Program-made: the position numbers and the translations under genes
The notes under the pieces: model-generated
Told to the model about the DNA's origin: nothing
The model's database searches: none
What the model saw: only the letters and a program-made list of their open reading frames with translations
Assembly (NCBI RefSeq): GCF_000220395.1
Contig: NW_004086431.1
Location: 1 to 64,000, forward strand
From: Ichthyophthirius multifiliis
Lineage: Eukaryota; Ciliophora; Oligohymenophorea; Hymenostomatida
Reading direction: 5' to 3'
Length of the DNA stretch: 64,000 nt
In this document: positions 1-12,442 of the stretch, piece after piece
Layout of the letters: every line of letters begins with the position of its first letter
Position numbering within the stretch: the first letter of the stretch is position 1

Positions 1-1595
1 AATATTCATAATTTTAATCTCAATTAATTGAATAACATTAAATGATTTCTAATAGTTTAACATAAAAGGAATTAAATAATTATCAAATTTAAATTAAATA
101 AATAAATGGAAGATCATATATATATTTTATTTTATTAATTTAACATAATCTTCCACTTTATACATAATTAAATATTTAATTAAATATAAATAATAAATAA
201 TTGACAGATAAATAGTTATATTTAGATTAAGAAACTATTGACATTTATTATATTGATAATGGATAACTCCTAAGCATGAGATTGATGGTCTTAGTTGCAA
301 TTTTAATATTCTTTGATAAATCTATATATTTACTGATTTGATGATGACATAGTTTAATATTAACTAATTAATTATAATTATTATATTATAATTATTATTT
401 TAATAATAAAAAATTAATTTTTATTTAATATATTTCTAAACTTATATTTTATTTTTATTTAAAAAAATATAAATTTAATAAATAATATATTGTAGTATAT
501 ATTTTTTTAAATTAAAAGAAAATTATTTTATTTAATATAAATAAAATTAAATATCTTAATAATTATAATGTTAAAAATATAAATATAATATAAATAATAT
601 ATAAATCTAATAATACATATTACTACTCACTTAATAATTTTTACAATAAATTTTTTAATTTAAAATAATATTTCTCTGTTAAAAATATTATACAATTATA
701 AAATCGATAAACTAAAATAAATATTTAATACATTTTTATTTTATATTTATTTAAAATAATTTTTAATATAAATTGTATTTTATATTTAAAAAATTTATTT
801 CTTTTCAGATAAAATTCTGTAATATATATTTTTTTTTATGTATATTTTTGGTGAATATTAAGAAAAAAAAATATAAATTTAAAAAAGGTAATTATATTTT
901 ATTAAAATAAGTATTTATAGTCAAATTTATAATATATATTTAAAGACATAAATATGTTGAAAATTAAAAATTTTATCATATTTTATTATTTATAAAAACA
1001 ATTTAATTCGTAATTTAGTTATTATAATAAAGAAATGTAAGGTTGATCAAGACAAAAAATTAAATTTTTTAAATATTAATAATATTTATTTTAAATTATG
1101 CAAAGTTTTATATTTTATTTTCATTCTCAATACATTTTATTAAGTTGAAAATTGAAAATAAAAAAGAATCATACAATTTTATAAAATAAGAATTCCTGAA
1201 CTGCATTAATAATTTTTATTATATAAAAATATAATATTTATATAAATAAATAATAATAAAAACAAATATTATATATTTTACGATTTTCCACAAGAAGATA
1301 ATTTAAATTATATATTTTTAAATAAAAATTTTATATTACAGAAGATTAAAAACTAATTATGAAATTATTAATAAAAAAATAATAATTAATAGTATAAATT
1401 TAATATGAAAAAAAAATTTTTTTGACAAAAAAACCTTTACAATATAAAGAGTAAATTTATTTTAATACGGTACTAAAACAAAATATGCGTTTAAAAAAAA
1501 AGATTATAAAATAATAAAAATAGAATCTTATAACATTAGTGAAATATAAAAATAATTCATATAACAAAAAAATATATAAAAATATAAAAAAATAA

Positions 1596-1597
<2 letters not shown>
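1..1597. other. AT-rich noncoding stretch
   Basis: No frame in either code shows coding composition or a recognisable motif here. A slightly GC-richer island at about 235-350 stands out from the background and has a 5-bp inverted repeat (CTAAG/CTTAG), but I could not assign it. Confidence 0.5.

Positions 1598-1657
<60 letters not shown>
1598..1657. repeat. (TA)n dinucleotide run
   Basis: An almost perfect alternating TA run of about 60 bp. It lies just upstream of the 9-bp repeat array. Confidence 0.9.
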
Positions 1658-1662
<5 letters not shown>

Positions 1663-1719
1663 ATAACGTATAACTTATATAATGATTATATTTTTTATTT
1701 TTATAATAAAATAAATGTA

Positions 1720-2655
1720 AAAAATGTATATAATTTATATTATGAATATATTGTATAAAATGAATATAAAATATAAAATGTATATAATGTATATAATTTA
1801 TATAATGTATATAATGTATATAATGTATATACGGTATATAATGTATATAATGTATATAATGTATATAATGTATATAATGTATATAATTTATATAATATAT
1901 ATAATATATATATTTTATAAAATGTATATAATGTATATAATGTATATAATGTATATAATGTATATAATGTATATAATGTATAAAAATGTATATAATGTAT
2001 ATAATGTATATAATGTATATAATTTATATTATGAATATAATGTATATAATGTATATAATGTATATAATGTTAATAATGTATATAATGTATATAATGTATA
2101 TAAAGTATATAATGTAAATAATTTATATAATTTATATAATGTATATAATTTATATAATAATAATTTATATAATTTATATAATTTTTATAATTATATAATT
2201 TATATAATACATATAATTTATATAATGTATATAATTTATATAATGTATATAATTTTTATAATGTATATAATATATATAATGTATATAATGTTTATAATGT
2301 ATATAATGTATAAAATGTATATAATGTATATAATGTATATAATGTATATAATGTATATTATGTATATAATGTATATAATGTATATAATGTATATAATGTA
2401 TATAATGTATATAATGTATATAATGTATTTAATGTATATAATTTATATAATGTATATAATTTACATAATGTATATAATGTATAAAATTTATATAATGTAT
2501 ATAATGTATATAAATTATATAATGTATATAATGTATATAATTTATATAATATATATAATTTATATAATTTATATAATTTATATAATTTTGTATAAATAAT
2601 ATAATTTATATAATTTTTTTTAATGTATATCATGTATATAATTTATTATAATTTT
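1720..2655. repeat. 9-bp minisatellite-like array, unit GTATATAAT
   Basis: About 0.9 kb of near-tandem copies of the 9-bp unit GTATATAAT, with scattered variants (GTATATAAA, TTTATATAAT, GTTTATAAT) and occasional insertions. Because 9 is divisible by 3, every frame stays open and translates as a meaningless Met-Tyr-Ile-type repeat. I treat it as noncoding DNA. Confidence 0.9.
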
Positions 2656-3780
2656 ATAATGTTTTTTATGTATATATATAAATTTATTTTATTAATTTAA
2701 TTATATTAGTTTAATTATAATTATTCTAAATTATAATACAGAAGAATTAAAATTACAATTTAAAATTTAAAATTCATAGACTTATTATATTTTAATAATA
2801 TAGTGTATATAATTTGATTTTATAACAGTTAATTATAATAATCCTTTTAAAAATAGTTTAATTTAAATTTATATATATCCACTTAAATTTATTTATTTCG
2901 TAAATTAGGAAGACATATTCTATAATATTTATTTATTTCTCATCAGTTATACAAATTAAGATGATGATATAGATAAAGTAATTATTTTCATATTAAATGA
3001 CCTATAAATATATTAATAAATAGATAATATTAGTAAAATGAAAAGAATTAAAGTAATATAATTTGTTATATATAATATTTTGAGTTCGTGTAAATAAAAT
3101 AAAACTTTATTAGATTTTCTTAAAAAAAATTAATAATCTTATTTTTATGAAAATAATATTATGAAAATTTATCATACAAAAAATAAATCAATGATTTATT
3201 TATTTGATATTATTCTGAAAACTAAAACTTTTCATTATTTTACTAAAACTTTGCAATATGTAAAAATTTTATGTATTATAGTAATTACTTAGACTTAAGG
3301 AAATAGTGATTATTTTTTTATGGTTTATTATAAAATTATAAAATATTAAGTAATTTTCAATATACTTTAAACAATATTTGCGCTTAATAATATTTCTTTT
3401 ACGATTATTTTTTTAAAAAAATAACATATTAGAAATAATGGATTATATTGTCTTTTGTTCTTAAATTATTTATTATTATTGTGGCTACTTTAATTATTAA
3501 GTAAATAAGAAAAAAAGAAAATTGAGTATTTACTTTTTAAATTTCAACTCATAAAATAAATTATAATAGAGGAAATTATACTTTTAAGTTAAAATAAAAT
3601 AATATAGTTTTATATTATATTATACATCTAATATTTAAATAAAAAATTTGTAAAAAAGTCATAATAAAAATTTTTTACTTGTATAATTAATCTACAATAA
3701 AAAATACTCTTAAAAAAATTAAATAATTATATCTAAAATATATTAAATAAAATAAAATAACAAAATAAATAAAATTAAAT
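2656..3780. other. AT-rich intergenic DNA upstream of PI synthase
   Basis: No coding signal, RNA motif or further repeat was seen. It presumably contains the promoter of the gene starting at 3781, but no element can be named. Confidence 0.5.
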
Positions 3781-4542
3781 ATGGTTAGTACTTTTCTATA
3801 TATACCAAATATAATTGATTACGGTCGAGTAATATGTATTATATATACATGCTTATTTTATAATTCATGTTATCTTTCAACCGCTTTTATCTATGGTTTT
3901 AGTTAGGTTTTAGATGCATTTGATGGTATTGCAGCAAGGAAATTCAATTAGTGTAATGCTTTTGGAGCCGTTTTAGATATGGTTTGTGATAGAGTTTCTG
4001 ATGCAATAATGCTTGCTATTTTAGCATAATTATATCCTTCTCTATCTGGTTTATTTTTATTAGCATCTGCTTTAGATATAGGTTCTCATTGGTATTAAAC
4101 TTATTCAGCATAATACTGTGGAGAAACTCATCATAAAACAGCAAAAACTGAATGGAAAATCTTATAAATTTATTATGGAAAAAAATACTTTTTGTTTACT
4201 ATGGTTTTGGGAATGGAAGCCGCGTTAATAAATCTATATTTAAAAGCAAATTAAGATAAATTAGAAATTTCTGATAGTTTAAAATCATTTAATACTTACC
4301 TTTTATTTGTTACAGTTCCTATTTTTGTTTTTAAAAGCGTAATTTTAATTTTACATTATATTAATATTATTTTTTTAAATATAATTAATTCAATTTAAAC
4401 AAAAATCTTTTTTACATAATTCTTAAAAATTAATATTCCATTATTTTTTTAGTTTATTAGTGTTATATAGTTAATTTCTGCCTCATAAAAAATTGTCAAA
4501 TAAGAATAAATTCTAAAACTCAAAGAATCTAAATAAAAGTGA
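3781..4542 (+). CDS. Phosphatidylinositol synthase (CDP-alcohol phosphatidyltransferase)
   Basis: A single exon of 253 codons ending in TGA, with several in-frame TAA/TAG read as Gln. Around residues 46-70 it carries the complete CDP-alcohol phosphotransferase signature, D-G-x2-A-R-x8-G-x3-D-x3-D (it begins DAFDGIAAR and ends GAVLDMVCDR). The conserved Asp residues bind the metal and catalyse the reaction. The family transfers a phosphatidyl group from CDP-diacylglycerol to an alcohol. The overall pattern, with DIGSHW followed by hydrophobic helices, fits eukaryotic PI synthase, which uses myo-inositol in the ER. Hydrophobic segments before and after the motif agree with a polytopic membrane enzyme, and the length is slightly above the usual 210-230 residues because of a Lys/Gln-rich tail. 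The start is the first ATG of the frame, close upstream of the conserved region. Phosphatidylglycerophosphate synthase is less likely. Confidence 0.85.
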
Positions 4543-6075
4543 TATTCTAAGGTTTGCTTATAGAATCTATTTAAAAGATTCTTATTAATAAAGAATTTTA
4601 ATATATAATATTTAATTAATTATATTTATTAAATAAATAAGAAATATTAATAATTAAAAAATATTATAAATTTATTTTTATTATTTTAATATTTAATTAA
4701 TTTAATAAATGGAAATAAGTTGATTTCAATTGTAAATATATTTAATTATTAAGTAATTTACATTTATTTAAATTTATATAATAAATCATAAAAATTATAT
4801 TTATGTTTAAAAATACATTTAATATTTAAATACTATAATCTCTAAATTTTAAATAATAAATTCATTTTATAAAAATGTGAGCCTTCTTAAAAATATAATT
4901 TTTTATTGTAATAAGCGCATTTGAACATGTTTTTTAAAATAAAATAAAATAAAAAAAACAAAAATAAGTAAGAATGAATGAATGAAAATAATAATTAGTA
5001 TAAATATTTATATTCCTTTAAATAAGAAAAATAAAATAAAACTTAGCAAAATTAATAAAGTTAGAAATAGATAAAACATATCATTAATAAAATTAAGAAC
5101 AAAATCATAAAACTATAAGAAGGAGATATGCACTTTCTAGTTTTTAAGTTGTAAAAATGTTTATTTGATAAAAAAAGACAAGACAAATTAAAAAAACAAA
5201 CTAGATTTTAATTCGAAAATTTAAAACTTTTTAAAAGAATTAAATATTATTATTTCTTATGTATTTTTTTATTTTTTTCTTAAAACTCAATCCAAAAAAA
5301 AAATGCAAGAAAAAGGTAAAATACAGATTTTATTTTTAGTAATAATAAAATTTTATTTATAATAAAAATCTAAATTAACACTATTATGAAGCAATATTTA
5401 AAAATAAATAGTGTAAAATTAGATAAATTTTCTGAAATGAATAATTAAAAGTATTTTTTTTTTTAAATTAAGCAAATTTTAATATTAATAATAGTAAATA
5501 GAAGTTAATTTTAAATAAAATTAGAATTTGTTTGAATAGAATAACAAATAAAGGAATAATTAAAATAAAATATATGATTCAATTTAAATGCAATTTAGAA
5601 ATAAAAATATATGATTTTATAAATTATATTTTAAACAATAGTTTAAATATTAAAAAAAACTAATATAATAAATAAATAAGGAATATTTAGTAAAAATATT
5701 TTGCAAAAGTTAAAATGAACAATAAAATAATAATTCTAAATATTGGAAACATAATCATCATTATATTTTTTATGCAAAAAATAATATGTCCCCAATAATA
5801 AATGCTATATAAGTAAAATCTAGATAATATTTTAAAACACTTTTAATAATTTTCTTTAAGATTATTAAGGTATGCAAATAAAATAATAATTTTAAATAAA
5901 ATGAAAAAAGTATCCATAAATTAAATAAAATAAAAACATATTTTAAAAAATAATATTTGCAAAAAAATAGCTAAATATGAAAGATTAAAATATTTATATT
6001 TAAAAAATATATAAAAATTAAAATGAAAAAAATAAAATTTTATTTTTAAAAATTAATAAGTAACAAAAATAAAAA
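4543..6075. other. Intergenic, no feature recognised
   Basis: About 1.5 kb between the PI synthase stop and the phosphatase stop on the other strand. Frames are open for up to about 140 codons under the ciliate code because TGA is rare in such DNA, but none has protein-like composition. Confidence 0.5.
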
Positions 6076-7637
6076 TCACCATTTTTCAAGATCTTCAATT
6101 TTGCTTTCTACAAGTTCATTTAATCTCATATTTTTTTTATTAAATTCTCTTATATCATCACATTAAGCAGCCTAAACTAAATAAGCCATTAAATGTTTTA
6201 GTTCAGTATCATTTTTATCAGAATACCATTCAAGGATAGGTATCCCATTATCAATTTAAAATCCGAAACTATGAGATAGATTATCTATTAGGATAGTATT
6301 TTTCAAATCTGCATCTCTAACAATTCTTAAATCTTTAATAAAAAATCCATTTTTAGTTTCCATACAATTGGTTCTATTTAAAATTCCATAAATGTATTTT
6401 TTTTATGGATCTAAAAAGTTAACTATTGCGTCAGCATAATTTGGACTACTTGCAGTAAATATATATATATCCCAAAACTAAGATAATTTTTATAAAAATT
6501 CCATACAATAAGGCCTTATTTTTATTCCAATCTTTTTTTTATTAATATATATAATAAACTATATTTTAAAAATTATAAAAAATAATTTGTAGTTCAAGCT
6601 TTTTATTAATAAGGATATTTAATTCAATACACATATATATGTAATTATAATTGATTATTTCAATTGTAAAATCATATTCAAAAAAAATAAAATTTGTAAT
6701 TATATTACTTTTTATTCAATATTTCCTTCTCCTCTAGCAGTTATAATATGATCAGGTTTCTCTTAGAGATTAAGACTATGAATTAGAGTTTCATCTAAAT
6801 CAAGAAGAAGTGTATTACCTTTAGAATCTAGTTATTTTATAATATTTAAATAGAATCTTAGATTTATTTTGAAATAAAATAGTACTTTTAGGCCGATTAA
6901 CATCAACTTTTTTTGAATTTATGTATTGTTCCGAAGGCTTTTTCAAGCACTATTTTGAATAAACTAAACCTCTATAAGTAAGATTTAAGTGTTTTTTAAA
7001 AGTAGTTTCTTATATATAATTAGAAAATATTAAATGACGAAATTTATGATTTTTCAAATTATCAATTGCTTAATTATTTGTTTATATTTTTTTTGATTCA
7101 GCATCTGAATCAACTTTTCTTAAATACCGATTTTACTATTCTAAAAATTTTTACTTCAAATCAGTTTTCGGAAAGTTATTTTCCAAAAAATTTGATTTAA
7201 TTTTGCTATTGTTTGCATTATTTTTATTATAAGAATTACTTGGAGAATTTACTTTTTGCTCTTTTTCTTCCTCTTATTATCCTTCATTGTTATTTTTTTG
7301 TTATTAGGTCGAAAAAGTTTTAAACCTAGAATGGACTTCAGCTATTATAATATATTTTTAAATTTTTAAATTTTCCTTTATTACGTTATTTACAAACTTA
7401 TGTTGTATTTGATTTAGTTTTCACTTATTATTCAGAATCAGAATTAGTTTCATCTGTAGCATATCCAGTCAACAATTTAAAATTTTTTACTTAAGGATTT
7501 TTTTTTATTAATAATTCTTTTTTTTATTAATTTGAATTATCATTATCATGCTCAATGTCAGAAAAATATTATTAATTTTATTAATTTTTATTTTGAGATA
7601 TTTATAGTTTAGATTAAAAATGAAAAACTCTATCCAT
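6076..7637 (-). CDS. FCP1/SCP-type (NIF) protein phosphatase
   Basis: Four exons (7394-7637, 6886-7341, 6709-6827, 6076-6531) join to 424 codons plus TGA, with GT-AG introns of 52, 58 and 177 bp. The C-terminal half holds the HAD-phosphatase motif DLDETLIHS, in which both Asp act in catalysis, then FWDIYIFTAS, and near the end LIDNLSHSFGFQ with GIPILEW. This is the standard layout of CTD small phosphatases and TFIIF-interacting (NIF) proteins, which remove phosphate from Ser/Thr, often on the RNA polymerase II tail. The N-terminal 250 residues are Asn/Gln/Lys/Ser-rich and low complexity, probably disordered. The start ATG reads MDRVFHFQSK and is the first Met of the frame. The substrate cannot be inferred. 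The family call is firm, and the third intron is longer than its neighbours. Confidence 0.85.
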
Positions 7638-7979
7638 ATATATATATTTATTTTTTTAATATTTATAATTTATATTTTTATTGAAGTTTTTGAAATTTTC
7701 TTATTTTATTAATAAATAAAATAAAATTAAAATTAATAGATATATAATGAAAAAAAAAAGCGACGTTTCTAAATATACAGTAGAAAGTATAAATATAATA
7801 TTTATATAATAAAAATTAGTTTCAAATATAAATTAATTTAAAGAAAAAAAAATATATATTATTTTAAAATATAAATTTAGTATAAATTAATTTTTGGTAT
7901 ATATATATAATAAATTATATAATAAAAATTTTTTTAGACAATAATGATATAAATTTTATTTATTTATAAAATATAAATG

Positions 7980-8529
7980 TATTTATACAAAATAATGTTA
8001 TTTATATTAAATTATTATTTTTTCTGAATTTAATTTATTTCTTAATTATAATTTTCTTCTACCATGTCCATATTTTTTTTAATAAATTACTCTATAAGTT
8101 TTTAATTTATTATGTCCTAGTATCTTTTTTTTAAAAAGAATTTAAGTAATCTAAAAATAAATCATCTATAATTGTTTATTATTTTAAATAAATCTTAATT
8201 ATTTATATTATAAAATATTTTTAATTATATCCTAATTATTTATTTATATTTAATTTTTAAGAAATTTCAAACACAAATTATAAAAATTTATAATAGTTAA
8301 TATAAAATTTAATAATATTCTATAAAAAATAATAATAAAAAAAAAACATAAAGATCTACAATTATTATTAAATTTGCTTAAATGCAAGAAATACTTTAAT
8401 TGATTCTTTTTAAATTTTTTTTTAATTATTAAACTTCCTAAAATTAAAATCTACAATATGTATTCTAAGTACATATATTAAAATTAGAAATATCATTATA
8501 GTTTTTAAGACTGTATTCATGTTTAGCAT
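7980..8529 (-). CDS. Possible small signal-anchored protein (weak)
   Basis: A candidate ATG at 8529 starts a hydrophobic segment (MLNMNTVLKTIMIFLILIYV) that could be a signal peptide or membrane anchor. A segment further on near 8000-8200 has protein-like composition (DDLFLDYLNSF and a Lys/Gln/Asn-rich stretch). An intron with a GT-AG pair near 8300-8350 could join them. I could not fix the 3' end or the exon phases, and no family is recognised. It could be background. Confidence 0.3.
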
Positions 8530-9763
8530 ATAATTTATTTATTATAAAAATTAATTTGTAAACTTAAAGTAAACTTTTATTATTTATTCAAATTACAAAT
8601 TATTATGATATATTAAAATACAGGTATATAGTTTCAACTTGCTAATAAAGACTTTAATGTTCAACAAAAATTGAGTATGTCTTTAAAGTTTTTTGGTAAT
8701 TTTTGTTAACAAGTGTAGTTTAGAGCTCACCTTACCAAATTATTTACTAAACTTAGATAATTAAAATAAATTATGAGTTAAATAACACATTTAACATATT
8801 TATAAAATTAATGTATTTAAAACTTTAATATATATAATATTTATAATTTTATACAAAATAATATTACAATATATTATAATATGAAGTAAAATAATATACA
8901 AATTGTAAATAAACGTAATTATATTTTATAAATATATTTTATTTATCTGCTTTTTTAGTTTATTTTAAATTTTAATTACTTTATTAATAGAAAATTATGA
9001 TAAAATATAATTAATAACAAAAAATAAATTCAATATAAATAATAATCAAAATAATAAAAAGTAGTAGAATAATTAATAGTATAAATTATATAATTAAAAA
9101 AGTGAATAAATTTATATAAAAATATTAATATAAATCAAAGAAATATGATAAAAAACAAATCTTAAATAGTAAAATTCATTTATTAATTATAATTATATAT
9201 AATTTTTATGTTTAATAAATATTATAATAAAAAATATAATTAAATTATAAAAATTTTAAAAATAAATTATAATATTATTATATAAATAAAAAAAATTAAT
9301 AAATATAATATTTGGTTTATAATAATAAATTAATACAAATATAAAATTAAAATAATATTATAATTTAATTTAATTTAATTTAATTTAATTTAATTTAATT
9401 TAATTTAATTTAATTATATTATTATTAATAATTATTTTGTGCAAATTTAAACTAAAAATACCATAATATAACATAATAATAAACCATATCATATCTATAA
9501 TATATTTGATTATATATTTTTAATTTTTATCTTAAATAATTATTTTTCTTATTATATTTGATAAATATATTACTAAAAATATCTTAAATTTTTATAATAA
9601 TAATACATATATATATAGTTTATAAAATTTTATGTAATAATATTATTAATATATAAATTATACTATTTCGACATTACAATAAAAATTAAAGTTTCTTTTA
9701 GAATTATATAATTAAAGACATTATAATTTTAATACTTATTTATTTAAAAATATTATCAAATAA
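8530..9763. other. Intergenic, with inverted-repeat segment and pentamer repeat
   Basis: Mostly AT background. At about 8612-8760 there are two short inverted repeats around an AATTTTTG motif (described under findings). At 9361-9414 lies a clean TTTAA pentamer array. No coding signal was seen. Confidence 0.5.
9361..9414. repeat. (TTTAA)n pentanucleotide repeat
   Basis: About 11 perfect tandem copies of TTTAA. A second array of the same unit is at 50285-50326, so this pentamer is a recurrent microsatellite in this genome. Confidence 0.9.
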
Positions 9764-11775
9764 ATGAATATAAATACTAATAAAAAATCTTTAAATTTAA
9801 AGTAGAGTTTTTTACAAAAACTATTTTAATGTAATCTTTGTGGTTCCAATCCACCTCCTGAAGATTTTAGTTAAAGAAATAGTGTTCCAATTCCTAAAGG
9901 ATCATCGATTTATACAGTAAATACTCAATTATAAATTTGTAAAGATACTATAAATAGTGACGAAAAAAATAAAATTAACTAGCAAATAAATGATAAAAAA
10001 GATATTTAAACAATATAGTAAAATTAATTAAAAACAAATTAAAAAAATGAATATGAAGAATAAAAAAATGATATAAAAAATGACGAAAATAATAAAATAT
10101 TATAATGTTAATAATTTTATTAATAAATATGGCAAGATAAGAATTATGATTTAATATAAAAATTAAATATTTATCAAAAATCTATATCTAATTAATATTT
10201 TATACCAGTTGATAGTTAAGTATTTATATTTTAATCATAATAAAGTGGATATAATACAAAACAAAAAAATTATCAAATTCTTGCTTTTAAGCAAGAATAA
10301 AGATTTTATCTTAATAAAAATTAAGCTTAAATAAATTAAATTAATAAATTAAAAAACCTAAAAACTTATTAATTTTCTTAATAAAAAATAAAAGAAAAAT
10401 ATAATTTTTATTATTAAAAACCTCTTGTAAATACAAACGAAAACAAATATAATTTCACTCCTGAAAAAATAGCTTCCTACATAGCAAGTTTGCTTAAAAA
10501 AGACTCTATTATTGTTGATGTTACATGTGGAATCGGAGGATGTGCAATTTAAGTAATTTTTATTTTATTTTTATTATATTTTTTAAGTTATAAAAAGCAG
10601 CATCTTATTTAATTTGTATAGATAATTCAATAAATAATTTAATTTGCTGTTAATAAAATTGTTAATTTTTTAATCCAGAAAATCATAATATTGAATTTCT
10701 TTGCTAAGATTTTTTAAATTTAAAAGAAGAGCATTTATAAAAATTTAGACCTGACTATATTATTATTAATCCTTCTATTTATTAAGAATAAACAAAAAGC
10801 TTTATTAAATAAAAAAATTAAAATACTGATAATTTATATAATAAAATAGATATTTTTAAACATTCTAAAACTGATATATTATAAACTATGTGTCTAGCTA
10901 GCAAATTTTGTAAAAATATAATACTTTTAATACCTGCTAATATTGATTTAAATTAAATTCCGGAACTTTTTTATAAATTTTAAAGAAAATAAAATCTTTT
11001 AGAGTATTTTTTTTTTTTACAAAATATAAATATTGATTTATTTTTGATTTTAGAAATAATCATGCATGTATAAAAATATCTCTTATTTATTTGGATGATA
11101 AACTTAAATATTACTTAATATTGTATGGTGATATATCGAATGTTATTAAAAAAAATAAAAAAAAAATATAAATATATTATATTATATAATAAGCTTGATA
11201 AGAATATTGAAATATAATATATGATATAAGAAATAAAGCTTAAAACACATAAAATAAACGAATTTTAAGAATAGAGAATTCAAAATCTATTATATAAACT
11301 TGCTTAATTGATTGGAAAACATAAATTATTGCGTTATTTTTATAAATCTCTTAAAATATATGATTTTAATTAATAATAAGGTTTAATGCAAATATTTTTA
11401 AACACTTTATCTAATAAAAAAATTATATAAGAACAAGAAAAAAAATAATATTATTAACCTGAAGAATAACAAAATATAATAAATTAAAGTTTATTTATAA
11501 ATGAATTCAATAACTATTTTGAAATTTAATATGAATCTATTTAGAGTCAATAAAGCTCAATTGAATAATTTAATAAACTATCTTAAAAAAGTTATTCTTC
11601 AAATATAAATATTAATAATAATTTTTAAGAAAGCTTAAATTAATAAATTATTGAAAGCGACTTTACTTCTTTAAGTGAAGAAATGTCTGGTTAGTTTCAT
11701 CTTAGTGATTAAGATAAAATGAATAGTTAAGATTTAACTAATGAAATTGAAAATGTATATTTTAAAACTTTATGA
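9764..11775 (+). CDS. TGS1-like cap (trimethylguanosine) methyltransferase with altered active site
   Basis: Four exons (9764-10552, 10588-11003, 11054-11141, 11194-11775) give 624 codons plus TGA, with introns of 35, 50 and 52 bp. The central region follows the order of trimethylguanosine synthase, which converts m7G caps of snRNAs and snoRNAs to the 2,2,7-trimethyl form. It has YNFTPEKIA, the SAM-binding motif IVDVTCGIGG then AIQ, LICIDNS, EFLCQDF, and a final strand with ACIKISLIYL. At the position of the family's catalytic (S/N)PPW motif this protein has IIINPSIY, so the second Pro and the Trp that stacks on the cap are missing. The first 230 residues and last 190 are Asn/Gln-rich, the N-terminal part containing CNLCG. 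The last intron starts with GTTATT and removes an in-frame TGA. It may be a divergent paralogue. Confidence 0.75.
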
Positions 11776-12442
11776 TTAAATAAGAACATGTTATTTTTTT
11801 TTTTTTTTTAGTTAATTAATTTTATAAGTTAAATTTAATTTATTTTTATTTACAATTTTAAATCTATAGAAGGTAATAAATTAAATAGTGTTTGTATAAA
11901 TATATTAATATGCATTTGTAATTTAAAAAAATTTTACATAAAAATAAAATAAAACAAATACTTATATTTTTAATTATATGTTTGCTTATTGAGACATAAT
12001 TTTATCTTGCTATTATAAAAATAGTTTGAGTTTTATTTCAATTTTATTGAAAAGTATTTTATATTTATTATTATTATTATTTTTCGAAAGTTTGAATCTA
12101 ATGTAACAAATAAAAAAGAAAACTTTGAAATAAATATTCTTATAATTAATTTTTATATTGAATGTATGAATTTATATATTTATGCCTTTAAGCTAAGTTA
12201 AAAAATTATTATTTTAATTTGTTATTGCTGTTTTTATAATATTTTTAAAATATATTATCAAGAAAAAAATAATTTATATAATAATAATTACTTATAAATT
12301 GAAAAAATAATTATTTTTTAATAATAAATATAACTGTTTATTTATTTATATAAAAAAAAATAAAAAAATATTTTAAAAAGCATTTATCTTCCTAAATTTC
12401 AATTAAATAAAATATAAATAATTAAATAAAATATTTAAAAAA
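11776..12442. other. Intergenic, nothing recognised
   Basis: About 0.67 kb of AT-rich spacer between two genes on the + strand. No motif or repeat of note was seen. Confidence 0.5.

Noticed and set aside
1724-2633. Long open frames on both strands translating as Met-Tyr-Ile or Tyr-Thr-Leu repeats
   Set aside because: They are products of the 9-bp DNA array; composition and periodicity are those of the repeat, not of a protein.
5141-5540. A plus-strand frame of about 130 codons (code 6)
   Set aside because: Chance openness because TGA is rare in this DNA; no biased composition or motif.
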